DNA of 64,000 nt from JADJRG01 sp964474905. Its GTDB lineage: Bacteria > Myxococcota_A > Polyangia > Nannocystales > Nannocystaceae. Each line of letters begins with the position of its first letter. The stretch's first letter is position 1. The stretch spans positions 10,836 to 74,835 of the forward strand of contig CAYYUP010000024.1 of the NCBI GenBank assembly GCA_964474905.1, in the 5' to 3' direction. Below, in pieces: positions 1 through 8,381 of this stretch. Under the pieces are notes generated by a model. The model was given only the letters and a program-made list of their open reading frames with translations. It was not told the origin of the DNA and did no database searches. A program made the position numbers and the translations under genes.

Positions 1-1894
1 CTCTGCGCGAGAGACCCTCGGGCCCACAGAAAAACACCTCGGGCGCCGCGAGATTCCCTTCTTTGGCAAATTTCCCGAGCATGGCGTCGATGTCGGGGCG
101 ACCGAAGTGAGTCCTCGATCGCAAACCGGTGACCATATCGATGCCCCTGCTCTCGCGGAGGATCGCCCGCGCGAGGTCGACGACCCCCCCGGTCAAATCG
201 GCCCGCGCCGATGTGAAGTAGATCTGGATATCCAGCCAACCATCGTTTATCAGCTCGAGCTCTGCGAGCAGCTGATGAAACCACTCAAACGAGACCTGCT
301 CGCGACAGATCCAGACGAAGTGAAGGCGACGGAGACGGAACTCCTTGGCCTCCGAGGGGTGCCGTCGGTGGCGGTCTTCGAGGTTTTTTAGGCTCTGCAA
401 AACCGATGCGAAGGGCGTCACTCCGATGCCCGCGGCGATCGTCACGGCGTGCTCGCACCGCCAAATATGAGCGCTCGGAGTCCCGTAGGGGCCGTCGACA
501 TAGACCCTCTCGCCGCGCTCCGAGCCCGGCACCGCAAAGCGCTCGGCGAGCGCCTGCGTCCAGTTGCCGAGCACCCGCACGTGCACCGTCAACCAATCTG
601 GATCCTCGGGCGCGGAGGAGAGGGTGAAGGGATGCCACTCGCTCTTGGCGACTGCCGGCACCCGAAGAAAAATAAAGTCGCCGGCCTCGTACTTAAAACC
701 AAGAGGCCGATCAAAACGGAGCTTCGTAACCCCGCCCGGCAAGACCTGGGCCTCGAGAAGATGCGACCCGTCGGAGCGCCGGTGGACTCGCATCAGCTGC
801 TCGACGACGAAGAGAAGGCCCGGAGCGAGCAACCAGATCCAAAAGACAGGCCCGTGCAAGAGCGCGACCAAAAACCACAACCAGTAACTCGCGTGCACCC
901 GGTGAAAGAGCTCAAAGCGGCCACTCGCTCGCACCCGATCCCGCGCGAATACCCAGATCAGTATCAGCACCAGCACCAGGACAAATCCACTGATGTACGC
1001 CGTACCTGTCAGGGAACCGCCGACGATGGCGACGTTCACCAGGTGAGCCACAGTGTGCACCAACGAAAATCCAAAAACGGCCTCACCTATCATGCGATGC
1101 AGGCCGATGGTCTCATCTAGGGGCAGCACCCGAGCGAATGGCGTCCGCCGAATCGCCGACCAGAGGTGACGAAGCATCGGCACCAAAAGCAGGGGCCCGT
1201 CGAAGTTCAGGCAGGCACCGCCGCCACGGGCGATCTGCACCCAGATGTTCGCACCCTGTGCCCGGTAGTTGAGGAACGCGGCGACAAAGAGAGCGAGATT
1301 CGCCGCGAGAAAGAGCCCGACCCAAAATGCGAAAACGCCGCGCTGACGGATCCAACCGCGAATATGCCCGTCCTGCTTCGCCTTTAGACGCCTCGGCTTT
1401 GGCCGCAGCAGAGCCACGCCCTGCTCCGCTAGACGCTCGCGGAGCGCCGGCCGGACGTCAATAAGGCTGCGAAATTCTGTGAAGCAGAGGCTTCCCCCCC
1501 GGTCGAGATCCGCCTCCTGCAACATCGCCGCGAGCAACTGCTCAGAGTCCGCAGGCCGGAGCAGGATGCCGTTCTCGGCGAGCTCGATGTGCAGCATGCG
1601 ATCGAGGTCCTCCTGCTCGAGCACGCCGCTGCCATCGCTGTCGTAGAGGTTAAAGAGAAAGCGCAGCTTGCTCTCGATATCGCCGCTGAGCAGCCTCGCG
1701 GAGCGCTCCTCAAAGTCCGCCTTCGATCGCAGCGGTGCGCCGCCCTGAGCAAAGGCCGCGAGCAACCGACTCGCCAGGTAGCGGCTGCGAAGACGAAGGA
1801 TCCGCTGGAGCTGCTCCGGTCGCAGACCTGACGATAGCTCCGCTCGCACGCCGACCTGCGATCGCCCAGGCTCTGGCTCTGGCTTGGGCGACAT
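1..1894 (-). CDS. EF-hand NADPH oxidase (NOX5-like), 3' end cut by window edge
   Basis: A membrane enzyme predicted to move electrons from NADPH through FAD and two hemes to oxygen or another acceptor, controlled by calcium. Translating from the ATG at 1894 gives 631 residues before the window edge. Residues 85-96 (DSDGSGVLEQED) and a second loop shortly after (DLDRGGSLCFTE) are canonical EF-hand loops. A ferric-reductase-type membrane domain follows, with paired histidines (H-x13-H in LHRMIGEAVFGFSLVH, and later FHRVH...LLH). Then come the FAD motif HPFTLSSAP, the nucleotide-binding GPYGTPS, HFGRPDID and the terminal VFFCGP motif typical of NOX/DUOX C-termini. Only a few residues should be missing at the C-terminus. 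The two EF-hands make it closer to NOX5 and the cyanobacterial NOX5 homologues than to ordinary bacterial ferric reductases. The substrate and the calcium response are inferred. Confidence 0.88.
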   Translation of the reverse strand, partial: MSPKPEPEPGRSQVGVRAELSSGLRPEQLQRILRLRSRYLASRLLAAFAQGGAPLRSKADFEERSARLLSGDIESKLRFLFNLYDSDGSGVLEQEDLDRMLHIELAENGILLRPADSEQLLAAMLQEADLDRGGSLCFTEFRSLIDVRPALRERLAEQGVALLRPKPRRLKAKQDGHIRGWIRQRGVFAFWVGLFLAANLALFVAAFLNYRAQGANIWVQIARGGGACLNFDGPLLLVPMLRHLWSAIRRTPFARVLPLDETIGLHRMIGEAVFGFSLVHTVAHLVNVAIVGGSLTGTAYISGFVLVLVLILIWVFARDRVRASGRFELFHRVHASYWLWFLVALLHGPVFWIWLLAPGLLFVVEQLMRVHRRSDGSHLLEAQVLPGGVTKLRFDRPLGFKYEAGDFIFLRVPAVAKSEWHPFTLSSAPEDPDWLTVHVRVLGNWTQALAERFAVPGSERGERVYVDGPYGTPSAHIWRCEHAVTIAAGIGVTPFASVLQSLKNLEDRHRRHPSEAKEFRLRRLHFVWICREQVSFEWFHQLLAELELINDGWLDIQIYFTSARADLTGGVVDLARAILRESRGIDMVTGLRSRTHFGRPDIDAMLGKFAKEGNLAAPEVFFCGPEGLSRR

Positions 1895-1970
1895 GCATAA
1901 CAGGGTACGACACCCCCTATTTTGGAGCACGCCAAGCACTCCACACTCTCAGTCCCGCGCAGCACACACA

Positions 1971-2138
1971 GCAAAAAGCACACTCCGCAAAAAGCACACT
2001 CCGCNNNNNNNNNNNNNNNNNNNNNNNNNNNNNNNNNNNNNNNNNNNNNNNNNNNNNNNNNNNNNNNNNNNNNNNNNNNNNNNNNNNNNNNNNNNNNNNN
2101 NNNNGCAAAAAGCACACTCCGCAAAAAGCACACTCCGC
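1971..2138. repeat. 16-bp tandem repeat flanking an assembly gap
   Basis: The unit GCAAAAAGCACACTCC is present twice before the N run (1971-2002) and twice after it (2105-2136), each side ending in an extra GC. The repeat and the gap therefore belong to one array whose true copy number is unknown. It lies between the divergent-looking upstream region of the NADPH oxidase and the end of the acyl-CoA synthetase gene. The array is too short-period for a CRISPR and has no spacers. Confidence 0.9.
2005..2104. other. 100-base assembly gap (N)
   Basis: Exactly 100 N, the usual placeholder for a gap of unknown length. The identical repeat units on both sides suggest that assembly failed on the tandem array. 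Any reading frame drawn through it is meaningless. Confidence 0.99.
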
Positions 2139-2172
2139 GCACAGGGTGCGGCGAGCGCTGGGCTGCTTGTTA

Positions 2173-4011
2173 TCAATCGCCGGGATCGACGACGATCACT
2201 GCGGGATCCTCCGAATAGAGGCGTTCGACCTCGCCCGCGCGTCGTTCACCGACCGCCCGCTGATTGATATACCCCTTGTCGGTGATCTCTCCGGCGCGAA
2301 GCTGTGGCGGCTCGGCCTGCAACAGCGCGCGATCGATGCGCCGGCTATTTTGAGGATTACGAGCATTATGCTCGACGAGCCCTGCGCGCAGGTGCTCACG
2401 CACCAACGGCGATCGGCATAGCTCGTCGAGACTCGCCTCGGCATTGTCGGTGATCTCGCGAGCGCCCGCGAGGCTCGGAAAGATCAGCGCCCCCAGACCT
2501 GCGCGACCATCTCCGGTGATCACCGCGTCCTGCACCACCGGTGCGCTCGCCTCGATCACGGCGAGCCGCAGCGAGCCGACATGCACCCATGTCCCAGAGG
2601 TCAGCTTAAAATCCTCGGCAATGCGACCGGCAAACACAAGTCCCCGCTCCGGCGCCGCGGGATCGGCAAGCCTGAGCGCGTCCCCGGTCCGGTAGAAGCC
2701 CTCCTCGTCGAAGGCCGCAGCCGTCAACTCGGGCTCGTCGATATAGCCGGGCGTCACCCATGGCGCCCGCACCCTCGCCTCGAGCTTATCGGCGACCGGC
2801 ACGAGCTTGAGTTCGGCGCCCGGTGCTGGCAGACCGATCACACCGGCGTGGGGGATCGGGTAATGCACCTGAGTGCAGAGCGGTGCGGTCTCGGTCGCAC
2901 CCCAGGCCGAAGCCATAAAGATTCGCCGCCCGCAGACCCGCTCGCTCAGCCGCTCCAAGCGGGCCCACAGCGACTGCGGCAGCGCGGCTGCGGCGTAAAA
3001 GACCACCTGCAGATCGGCAAAGAAGCGCTCGCGAAGCGCCCGATCGGCCTCGAGCGCGGGTAGCAGCGAATCAAAACCGCGGGGCACATTAAAGTAGAGG
3101 GTCGGCGAGTGTTCGCGGAGGTTTTGCAGGGTGCGCTCAAAGAGGCCCGGCGCCGGCTTGCCGCCATCGATCCAGAGTGTGCCGCCGTGGAAGACCACCA
3201 TATTGAAATTGTGGTTGCCACCAAAAGTATGATTCCACGGCAGCCAATCGACGAGCACCGGTGGTGTGCTCTCGAGGAATGGCCAGAGCTGGGCGATCGC
3301 CCGTTGATTGGCACAGAGCATGCGCTGAGTGTTGATCACGCCCTTGGGCTTGCCGGTCGAACCCGACGTGAAGAGGATCTTGGCGACGGTATCGGGACCG
3401 GTCTGTGCATGACGCACCTGAACCCTCGCAGAGAACTCCGCGGCCGGTGCGAGACAGAGCGAAGCGAGGCCTTCACTGCCGACAAGGGACTCGCCACCTA
3501 GGCCCGCAAAAACCTCGAGCGCCCGTGCGTAGCGCTGACCATCATCGGCGTAGACCAGCGCCGGCCGAATCTTGGAGCCGATCGCCCGAAGCTTGCCCAG
3601 ATCTCCAAGGAGCAGCGAATAGGCCGGGGAGATCATCGCAACCGGCACACCGACATGCATCGCCGCGAGCATCAGAAGACCACTGTCGACGCTGTTGTCG
3701 CTGAGGATCGCGAGCGGTCGCTCGGCGCTGAGACCCCGCCTCAAGAGCCCCGCTGCGAGGGCCAGGATCGTGCTACCAGCGGCTCCGTAACTCACCTTGC
3801 GCCAACCATCGGTGCAGCGCTCTCCTAAAAAAACCCGCTTGGGTGTCGTCTGCACCCAATGAAAAAGCCGCTCGCTCAGCGTCGGTGGATAGGGGCCCAA
3901 AGGCACCGGAGAGCGCAGGATTCGACTACCGTCCGCCCGCTCTTCGATCTCGACCGCCGGTGGCAGGAGTTCGAGGTCGGACACAGGTTTCACGGACCCT
4001 GACATCGACAT
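2173..4011 (-). CDS. AMP-forming acyl-CoA synthetase, feruloyl-CoA-synthetase-like
   Basis: A 612-residue member of the ANL superfamily that activates a carboxylic acid to its CoA thioester through an acyl-adenylate. The ATP-binding loop TSGSTGKPKG (P-loop-like A3 motif), the central WGATETAP motif, YRTGD and the late GRIAEDFKLTSG segment are all visible. The last replaces the hinge found in most synthetases and is typical of the feruloyl-CoA synthetase branch, as is the long DWLPWNHTFGGNHNFN segment. An aromatic (hydroxycinnamate-type) substrate is therefore likely but not proven, and no aldolase/hydratase partner lies nearby. ATGs at 4011 and 4005 are both possible. An AGGG sequence just upstream fits the second slightly better. 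It is followed by the repeat array and lies 38 bp downstream of trkA on the same strand. Confidence 0.88.
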   Translation of the reverse strand: MSMSGSVKPVSDLELLPPAVEIEERADGSRILRSPVPLGPYPPTLSERLFHWVQTTPKRVFLGERCTDGWRKVSYGAAGSTILALAAGLLRRGLSAERPLAILSDNSVDSGLLMLAAMHVGVPVAMISPAYSLLLGDLGKLRAIGSKIRPALVYADDGQRYARALEVFAGLGGESLVGSEGLASLCLAPAAEFSARVQVRHAQTGPDTVAKILFTSGSTGKPKGVINTQRMLCANQRAIAQLWPFLESTPPVLVDWLPWNHTFGGNHNFNMVVFHGGTLWIDGGKPAPGLFERTLQNLREHSPTLYFNVPRGFDSLLPALEADRALRERFFADLQVVFYAAAALPQSLWARLERLSERVCGRRIFMASAWGATETAPLCTQVHYPIPHAGVIGLPAPGAELKLVPVADKLEARVRAPWVTPGYIDEPELTAAAFDEEGFYRTGDALRLADPAAPERGLVFAGRIAEDFKLTSGTWVHVGSLRLAVIEASAPVVQDAVITGDGRAGLGALIFPSLAGAREITDNAEASLDELCRSPLVREHLRAGLVEHNARNPQNSRRIDRALLQAEPPQLRAGEITDKGYINQRAVGERRAGEVERLYSEDPAVIVVDPGD

Positions 4012-4049
4012 CCACCCTAACAGCCCGTGCCCTTGCAGGGGCAGCGAAT

Positions 4050-4727
4050 CTAACCCGCCCGGGTGAGCACATCGGTGAGCGCGTCGATATCATCGGCATC
4101 AGCGATCGCCAGCACTGTATCCTCGGCGCCGATGCGATCCTCACCGCGCAGAATGTTGAGCTTCGCAGCCTCCGCCGGCAGCAATGCGAGCAGCAGGCAT
4201 TTGCTGGGAAAGCCCGCCATTTGTGCGATCTCGCGGACCTGCGCACCGACGACCACCGCGTGCATCGGCACCTCGACCGAAAAAATATGCACCCGATCGC
4301 CGCGCAGGCTGAGGAGGTCGCTGATCTTCGGGTGCTCCATATGTGCGAGGATTTGATTGCGCAGGACGGCGGTCGCCCGCACCACATGTGTGACACCAGC
4401 AGCCCGGTAGGAGGCCTCGTAACCGCAATCCCGCATCCTCGAGATCACCCGCTCGACACCCAGAGTGCGGGCCAACAGAGCGCAGGCGATGTTGTCAGCG
4501 TCCCGGTGCATCAGCGTCAGGGCGACCGCCGCCCGGCGAGCCCCCGCCTCCTCGAGCACGTGCAGATCGGTCGCGTCCCCGCAGAGCACCGTGACCCCAA
4601 ACTCGGCGTAGAGCTGATCACACACACCCTGGTCGCGATCGATAGCAACCACATCGTGGCCGTGTTCGACCAGCGTTCGCACCAACTCATGACCGAGCAC
4701 ACCGATGCCCGCGACAACAACGTACAT
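4050..4727 (-). CDS. trkA: TrkA-type NAD-binding potassium uptake regulator
   Basis: A cytoplasmic gating subunit of a Trk/Ktr potassium channel. The 225-residue product starts MYVVVAGIGVLG, a Rossmann G-x-G-x-x-G nucleotide-binding fold, with D at the end of the second strand (VVAIDRD) that should select NAD(H). The RCK_N domain runs to about residue 130 (GDATDLHVLEEAG, ALTLMHRDADN). A TrkA_C domain follows (DRVHIFSVEVP ... NILRGEDRIGAEDTVLAIADADD). I chose the ATG at 4727 because earlier in-frame starts would place residues before a core beta strand. It lies 14 bp downstream of the small lipoprotein gene, in line with trkH. One RCK unit is half the length of E. coli TrkA and matches KtrA/KtrC-sized proteins. 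Confidence 0.93.
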   Translation of the reverse strand: MYVVVAGIGVLGHELVRTLVEHGHDVVAIDRDQGVCDQLYAEFGVTVLCGDATDLHVLEEAGARRAAVALTLMHRDADNIACALLARTLGVERVISRMRDCGYEASYRAAGVTHVVRATAVLRNQILAHMEHPKISDLLSLRGDRVHIFSVEVPMHAVVVGAQVREIAQMAGFPSKCLLLALLPAEAAKLNILRGEDRIGAEDTVLAIADADDIDALTDVLTRAG

Positions 4728-4741
4728 CGATTTACTGGCCC

Positions 4742-5236
4742 CTAGGCGTCGACGCAGGTGCATATGCCCTCCTCGTGGGGCGTATCAAAACACGCCGAAT
4801 AACCGGGACGAATCGGCTCTGCGCAGCTCAAATTGAGCACAGCAACGTCCTCGCCCTGCTCCTCAAAGTAGCCCGCACAGGGCGGACCGCCCTCGCCGAT
4901 CAAGACCGCGGCGATGCAGACCTCATCGACCTTGCCGCTGCACATCTCGCCCTCGTAGCGGCCGATGAAGCGCCGCCCCCAATGACAGGCGACCCGGAGC
5001 CCCTGGTCGCCGCTGACAGAGGGCGCGTCAGCACAGGCCTGAGCGCTCTCGCGGGCCTCGCAGTCGAGCTCCTCTGCACAGGCCGCTCCGTCTTCGTCGT
5101 TGTAACTGTTGATGAAGGCTTCGCACGCCGAGTACGCCTGCTCATCCGTCGCACCGATCCCTGTTAAATTACAGCCAAGGCCGAGCAGCAGCGGCGCCAC
5201 CCCGCGGAGAGCAAAGTAAAACAAAGACCGTAGCAC
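4742..5236 (-). CDS. Small Cys-rich lipoprotein between trkH and trkA
   Basis: A 164-residue predicted lipoprotein. The hydrophobic leader ends in a lipobox-like LLLGLGC around residues 17-22, so the mature protein would be anchored by its N-terminal cysteine. The remainder contains about a dozen cysteines in pairs (GAACAEELDC, SAQACADAP, ICTCVDA), which suggests disulfides outside the cytoplasm. I do not recognise the family. Short secreted proteins of this style are common in Nannocystineae. Its place between trkH and trkA, with gaps of 38 and 14 bp on the same strand, makes co-transcription likely, but a role in potassium uptake is only an inference from position. Confidence 0.72.
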   Translation of the reverse strand: MLRSLFYFALRGVAPLLLGLGCNLTGIGATDEQAYSACEAFINSYNDEDGAACAEELDCEARESAQACADAPSVSGDQGLRVACHWGRRFIGRYEGEMCSGKVDEVCIAAVLIGEGGPPCAGYFEEQGEDVAVLNLSCAEPIRPGYSACFDTPHEEGICTCVDA

Positions 5237-5274
5237 CGCCCGAGTCTAGCAGTTTCGGCGGACATCGGCGGACA

Positions 5275-6792
5275 TCAGCGGCGCCACGCGGAGCCCGAGA
5301 AGAGCAGCACCAGGGGCAGAATCTCGAGACGCCCCGCGAGCATGCCAAACATATAGACCACCTTGATCGCGGGATGGAGCGCCGGTAACTCGTCCGTCGG
5401 GATGTAGCAGGGGCCGATGTTGTTGAGCGCGCTAAACATGCCGGAGAGCGACGCCCAAGCGCCGTGATCCGAGAGCAATGCGGTGACCGCCCCGCCAACG
5501 CCGAGCAACATGAGCCAGGCAAAGAGCAGACCCGCAACCTGCTCGAGCTCCGCGCTGTCGACCACCTTGCCGGCGTACACGACCTTAGATACCGCCCGCC
5601 CCGGGATAAATGCCCTCCGCAAAAGCTCGCCAAAGATCCGCCCAAGCAAGACAACTCGCAGGACCTTAAAACCCCCCGCGGTCGAGCCAACACAGCCGCC
5701 GACGAGCATCAACCAGATGAACACCTGACGCGCGAGACCGCCGAAATAGGCGTCGCTGATGTCGACCGTGCCGTAGCCGGTGGTCGTCACCAGGGCCAAC
5801 ACCTGGAAGAGCGAGGCTCGGATCATCGCCTCGAGATCGAGCCACCAGGAGCCCCCAGAGGACGCTCCAGCACCCGTCGGCGGCGCACTCACGCCGCCCT
5901 GACGGACGACGATCTCGAGCACGACCAGGGCCACCGCAAAGCCGACGATCGCCCACCACCAGCGGGTCTCGGGCAGCTCCCAAAGGGCGCGCAGGCGGCC
6001 GCGCAGAAGCTGGTAGTGGACCAAAAAAGAGGTACCACCGGCGAACATGCCAAAGATGAGCACGTACTCGATCACCCGCGGATGACCGATGCCCGCCTGG
6101 GCGTAATAGGCGATGCTCGCGTCATGGGTCGAGAAGCCGCCGGTCGACAATGCCGTCATCGAGTGACAAATCGCATCAAAGAGACCGACACCGCCGACCA
6201 AAAGACCCAGCGCCACGAGCACCGTGAGACAGATGTAGATCACCCAAAGGATCCGCAGGGTGTGCAGCAAACCCGGCTCCAGGCGCGGGCTTTTGATCTT
6301 ATGGGCCTCGGCACCAGCGAGCGTATGCAGCCCGGGATGCTCGCGGATAAGCGCTAGAAAAAGTGTCAAAATTCCGAGACCGCCGACCCACTGGATCAGA
6401 CTTCGCCACACCAGTAGCGAACGCGGCAGCTCGTCAAGCCCACTTAGCAGGGTGATACCGGTGGTCGTAAAACCGCTGATGGTCTCAAAGACAGCATCGA
6501 GCGCCGGTATGCCCAGAGCCCAGGCCAGGGGGATCGCGGCCACCATCGACAGCACGATCCAAGCGAGCGCGCAGACCACCAGCGCCTGCGCTCCTCCAAG
6601 CCCGTGCGCATCCCGACCGAGCCAGCGCAGCAATAGACCGCCAACGACGGCGACGGCCATCGACACCGCATAGGCGAGCGCAAAACCCTCGCCCAGGGCC
6701 AGATCGACGCCCAAGGGCACCCAAAGGAGCGCGCCAAGAGCGAGCAAAATTCCCCCCAGCGCCCTCGCGATCGCCCCACCGCTCATGCCCAT
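5275..6792 (-). CDS. trkH: TrkH/KtrB-type potassium channel subunit
   Basis: The membrane-spanning pore subunit of a Trk/Ktr potassium uptake system, 505 residues with about ten strongly hydrophobic segments. The four selectivity-filter repeats can be read in order: TISGFTTTGIT, MTALSTGGFST, VTTTGYGTVD and ALNNIGPC. The C-terminus AGRLEILPLVLL is highly typical of the family. The nearby trkA supplies the cytoplasmic gating ring. ATGs at 6792 and 6786 are both possible. The gene lies 56 bp downstream of the glycosyltransferase gene on the same strand and starts the trkH - lipoprotein - trkA set. Confidence 0.95.
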   Translation of the reverse strand: MGMSGGAIARALGGILLALGALLWVPLGVDLALGEGFALAYAVSMAVAVVGGLLLRWLGRDAHGLGGAQALVVCALAWIVLSMVAAIPLAWALGIPALDAVFETISGFTTTGITLLSGLDELPRSLLVWRSLIQWVGGLGILTLFLALIREHPGLHTLAGAEAHKIKSPRLEPGLLHTLRILWVIYICLTVLVALGLLVGGVGLFDAICHSMTALSTGGFSTHDASIAYYAQAGIGHPRVIEYVLIFGMFAGGTSFLVHYQLLRGRLRALWELPETRWWWAIVGFAVALVVLEIVVRQGGVSAPPTGAGASSGGSWWLDLEAMIRASLFQVLALVTTTGYGTVDISDAYFGGLARQVFIWLMLVGGCVGSTAGGFKVLRVVLLGRIFGELLRRAFIPGRAVSKVVYAGKVVDSAELEQVAGLLFAWLMLLGVGGAVTALLSDHGAWASLSGMFSALNNIGPCYIPTDELPALHPAIKVVYMFGMLAGRLEILPLVLLFSGSAWRR

Positions 6793-6848
6793 ATCCTAGC
6801 GGACCTAGCGGACCGAAAGACGCGTGACAACGCGGCAAAAATTGTCGT

Positions 6849-8321
6849 TTAGGAGCCCGACCGCAGCCGTTGAACACGAGCCTTCAGAGACGACAGATGG
6901 CGCCAGATCCAGGCGCCCGTCAAGGCGTAGAACTCGAAGGCGAGGATGACGATAAAGGGGTCGTAGGGTCCCCGCAGACGCGCATCCCCAAAGAATAGTG
7001 CAGCCGTGAAGAGCAACGCCCAGAGATGAATCGCCAGGAGCCCGTGGCGTCCGGCGGTCTTGCGGCGAAAGACCGTGAACATGCCCAGGATCGCCGGCAA
7101 GGTCAGGTAGTAGAGGTGCTGCTTGCCCCACCATTTGGCGGTCTCGCGCCAGGCCCCGCGCCCCGAATCTGGCCACATCGTATTGTAGGCGACCAAGAGG
7201 ATCGCGTTGATCGAGGTGTACTTGATCTGCCCCTTGAGGCCCCGCCGCTTCCAACACTCGCGGAGAAAACCCTTGAGTTTCTCTTTGTCGGCGATATAGC
7301 CCTTAAAATGGAGCTCTGGAGCGATCGCCGGGTCGAGCTTGACGAACGACTTTGGGTGTCTTTTGGCCCGGTTGTGCAGTTGGATCAGTGGCGGTGGACC
7401 AAACTTGATCGTCGACTTGCCCTTTGCCGTGATCATCTTCGCGTGGCAATGACCAAAGACCTGATTAAAGGTGCCATTTTCGGAGATCAGGCCGCGGCGA
7501 CCGGTGTGGTGCTGAACCCTCCACGAGGAAAACGCCAGCGTCATGGCCAGGGGCAGGCCGGCGTAGAGCAGATGGCGAAACTTTACCCGCGAGAACGCGG
7601 TCTTGCGATAGGCCAACCAGGCGAGGCCAAAGAGCGCGATCGACAACAGGATCTGCGGCCGCATGATCGTCGCCAACGAAGCCGCGATGCCGGCCGCCAG
7701 GGCGTAACGGCTCTTGCCGCCCTCGACCAGCTTAAGCAGGTAGATCGTCGCCAATGTGCCGAAGACGGCCATTGGGATCTCGCTGAGCATATAACCGCCG
7801 AGCGAGATCAGCGGGTAATCAAAGGCGAGGAAGAGGCCGACCAGCGGCGGCAGCCAGCGTCGCTTGGACACCAGAGCGGCGATTTTGTAGCTGAAGACGA
7901 CGACCAGCGTGCCCATCACCGCGTAGCAAAAGGCGATCGCCGGGAAATTTTCTTTGCCGAAGATCGCCTTTAGGAGCGCTACCAGGTAGTGGGTCCCGTA
8001 GGGGAAAAACGCGTGATACTCGTGGGGCTTAAAGGGCGCAGCTAGAAACTGCTCGGCGCGGGTATTGTAGCCGCGCATATCCGACCCGATGTAGTCACCG
8101 ATCGGGTGAACCTCGAGGTTCCAGTGGAGGCGGATCACCAGCGCCACCACGCCGATCACGATGAGCCAACGATTGCGCCGGAGCCAACGGAGCCCGGCGT
8201 TCGGGGGAGATGAGGCGTTTTGCGAGGTCACTGTGGCCCTGCGGGGGTCGGACAATAACAAAGGCGCGGCCCCGGGGGCGAGCGGTGAATGCCGCCGAGA
8301 CCGAAGCCGCGAAATCAACAA
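6849..8321 (-). CDS. Polytopic GT-C glycosyltransferase (ArnT/PMT type)
   Basis: A 490-residue inner-membrane protein. After a cytoplasmic N-terminus there is a membrane segment (WLIVIGVVALVIRL), then an acidic loop GSDMRGYN that sits where GT39/GT83 enzymes carry their catalytic acidic residue. About ten more hydrophobic segments and a soluble loop of roughly 130 residues follow. GT-C enzymes transfer sugars from polyprenyl-phosphate donors to lipids or proteins on the outer face of the membrane. Donor and acceptor cannot be told from sequence. The first ~30 residues are poor in conserved character, and a GTG at 8231 (VTSQNASS) could be the true start. Confidence 0.75.
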   Translation of the reverse strand: MLISRLRSRRHSPLAPGAAPLLLSDPRRATVTSQNASSPPNAGLRWLRRNRWLIVIGVVALVIRLHWNLEVHPIGDYIGSDMRGYNTRAEQFLAAPFKPHEYHAFFPYGTHYLVALLKAIFGKENFPAIAFCYAVMGTLVVVFSYKIAALVSKRRWLPPLVGLFLAFDYPLISLGGYMLSEIPMAVFGTLATIYLLKLVEGGKSRYALAAGIAASLATIMRPQILLSIALFGLAWLAYRKTAFSRVKFRHLLYAGLPLAMTLAFSSWRVQHHTGRRGLISENGTFNQVFGHCHAKMITAKGKSTIKFGPPPLIQLHNRAKRHPKSFVKLDPAIAPELHFKGYIADKEKLKGFLRECWKRRGLKGQIKYTSINAILLVAYNTMWPDSGRGAWRETAKWWGKQHLYYLTLPAILGMFTVFRRKTAGRHGLLAIHLWALLFTAALFFGDARLRGPYDPFIVILAFEFYALTGAWIWRHLSSLKARVQRLRSGS

Positions 8322-8381
8322 GAGAGGGGCTCTAGCGGCGAATTTTAGCCACTTTCGCCCCTCTCCACCGGGTCGCTCGCG

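Noticed and set aside
1971..2138. CRISPR array
   Set aside because: Units are 16 bp, directly adjacent and without spacers; no cas genes in the window.
1735..2421. Several open frames running through the N gap
   Set aside because: They contain unknown residues and repeat-encoded nonsense; the real genes on the minus strand stop before the gap.
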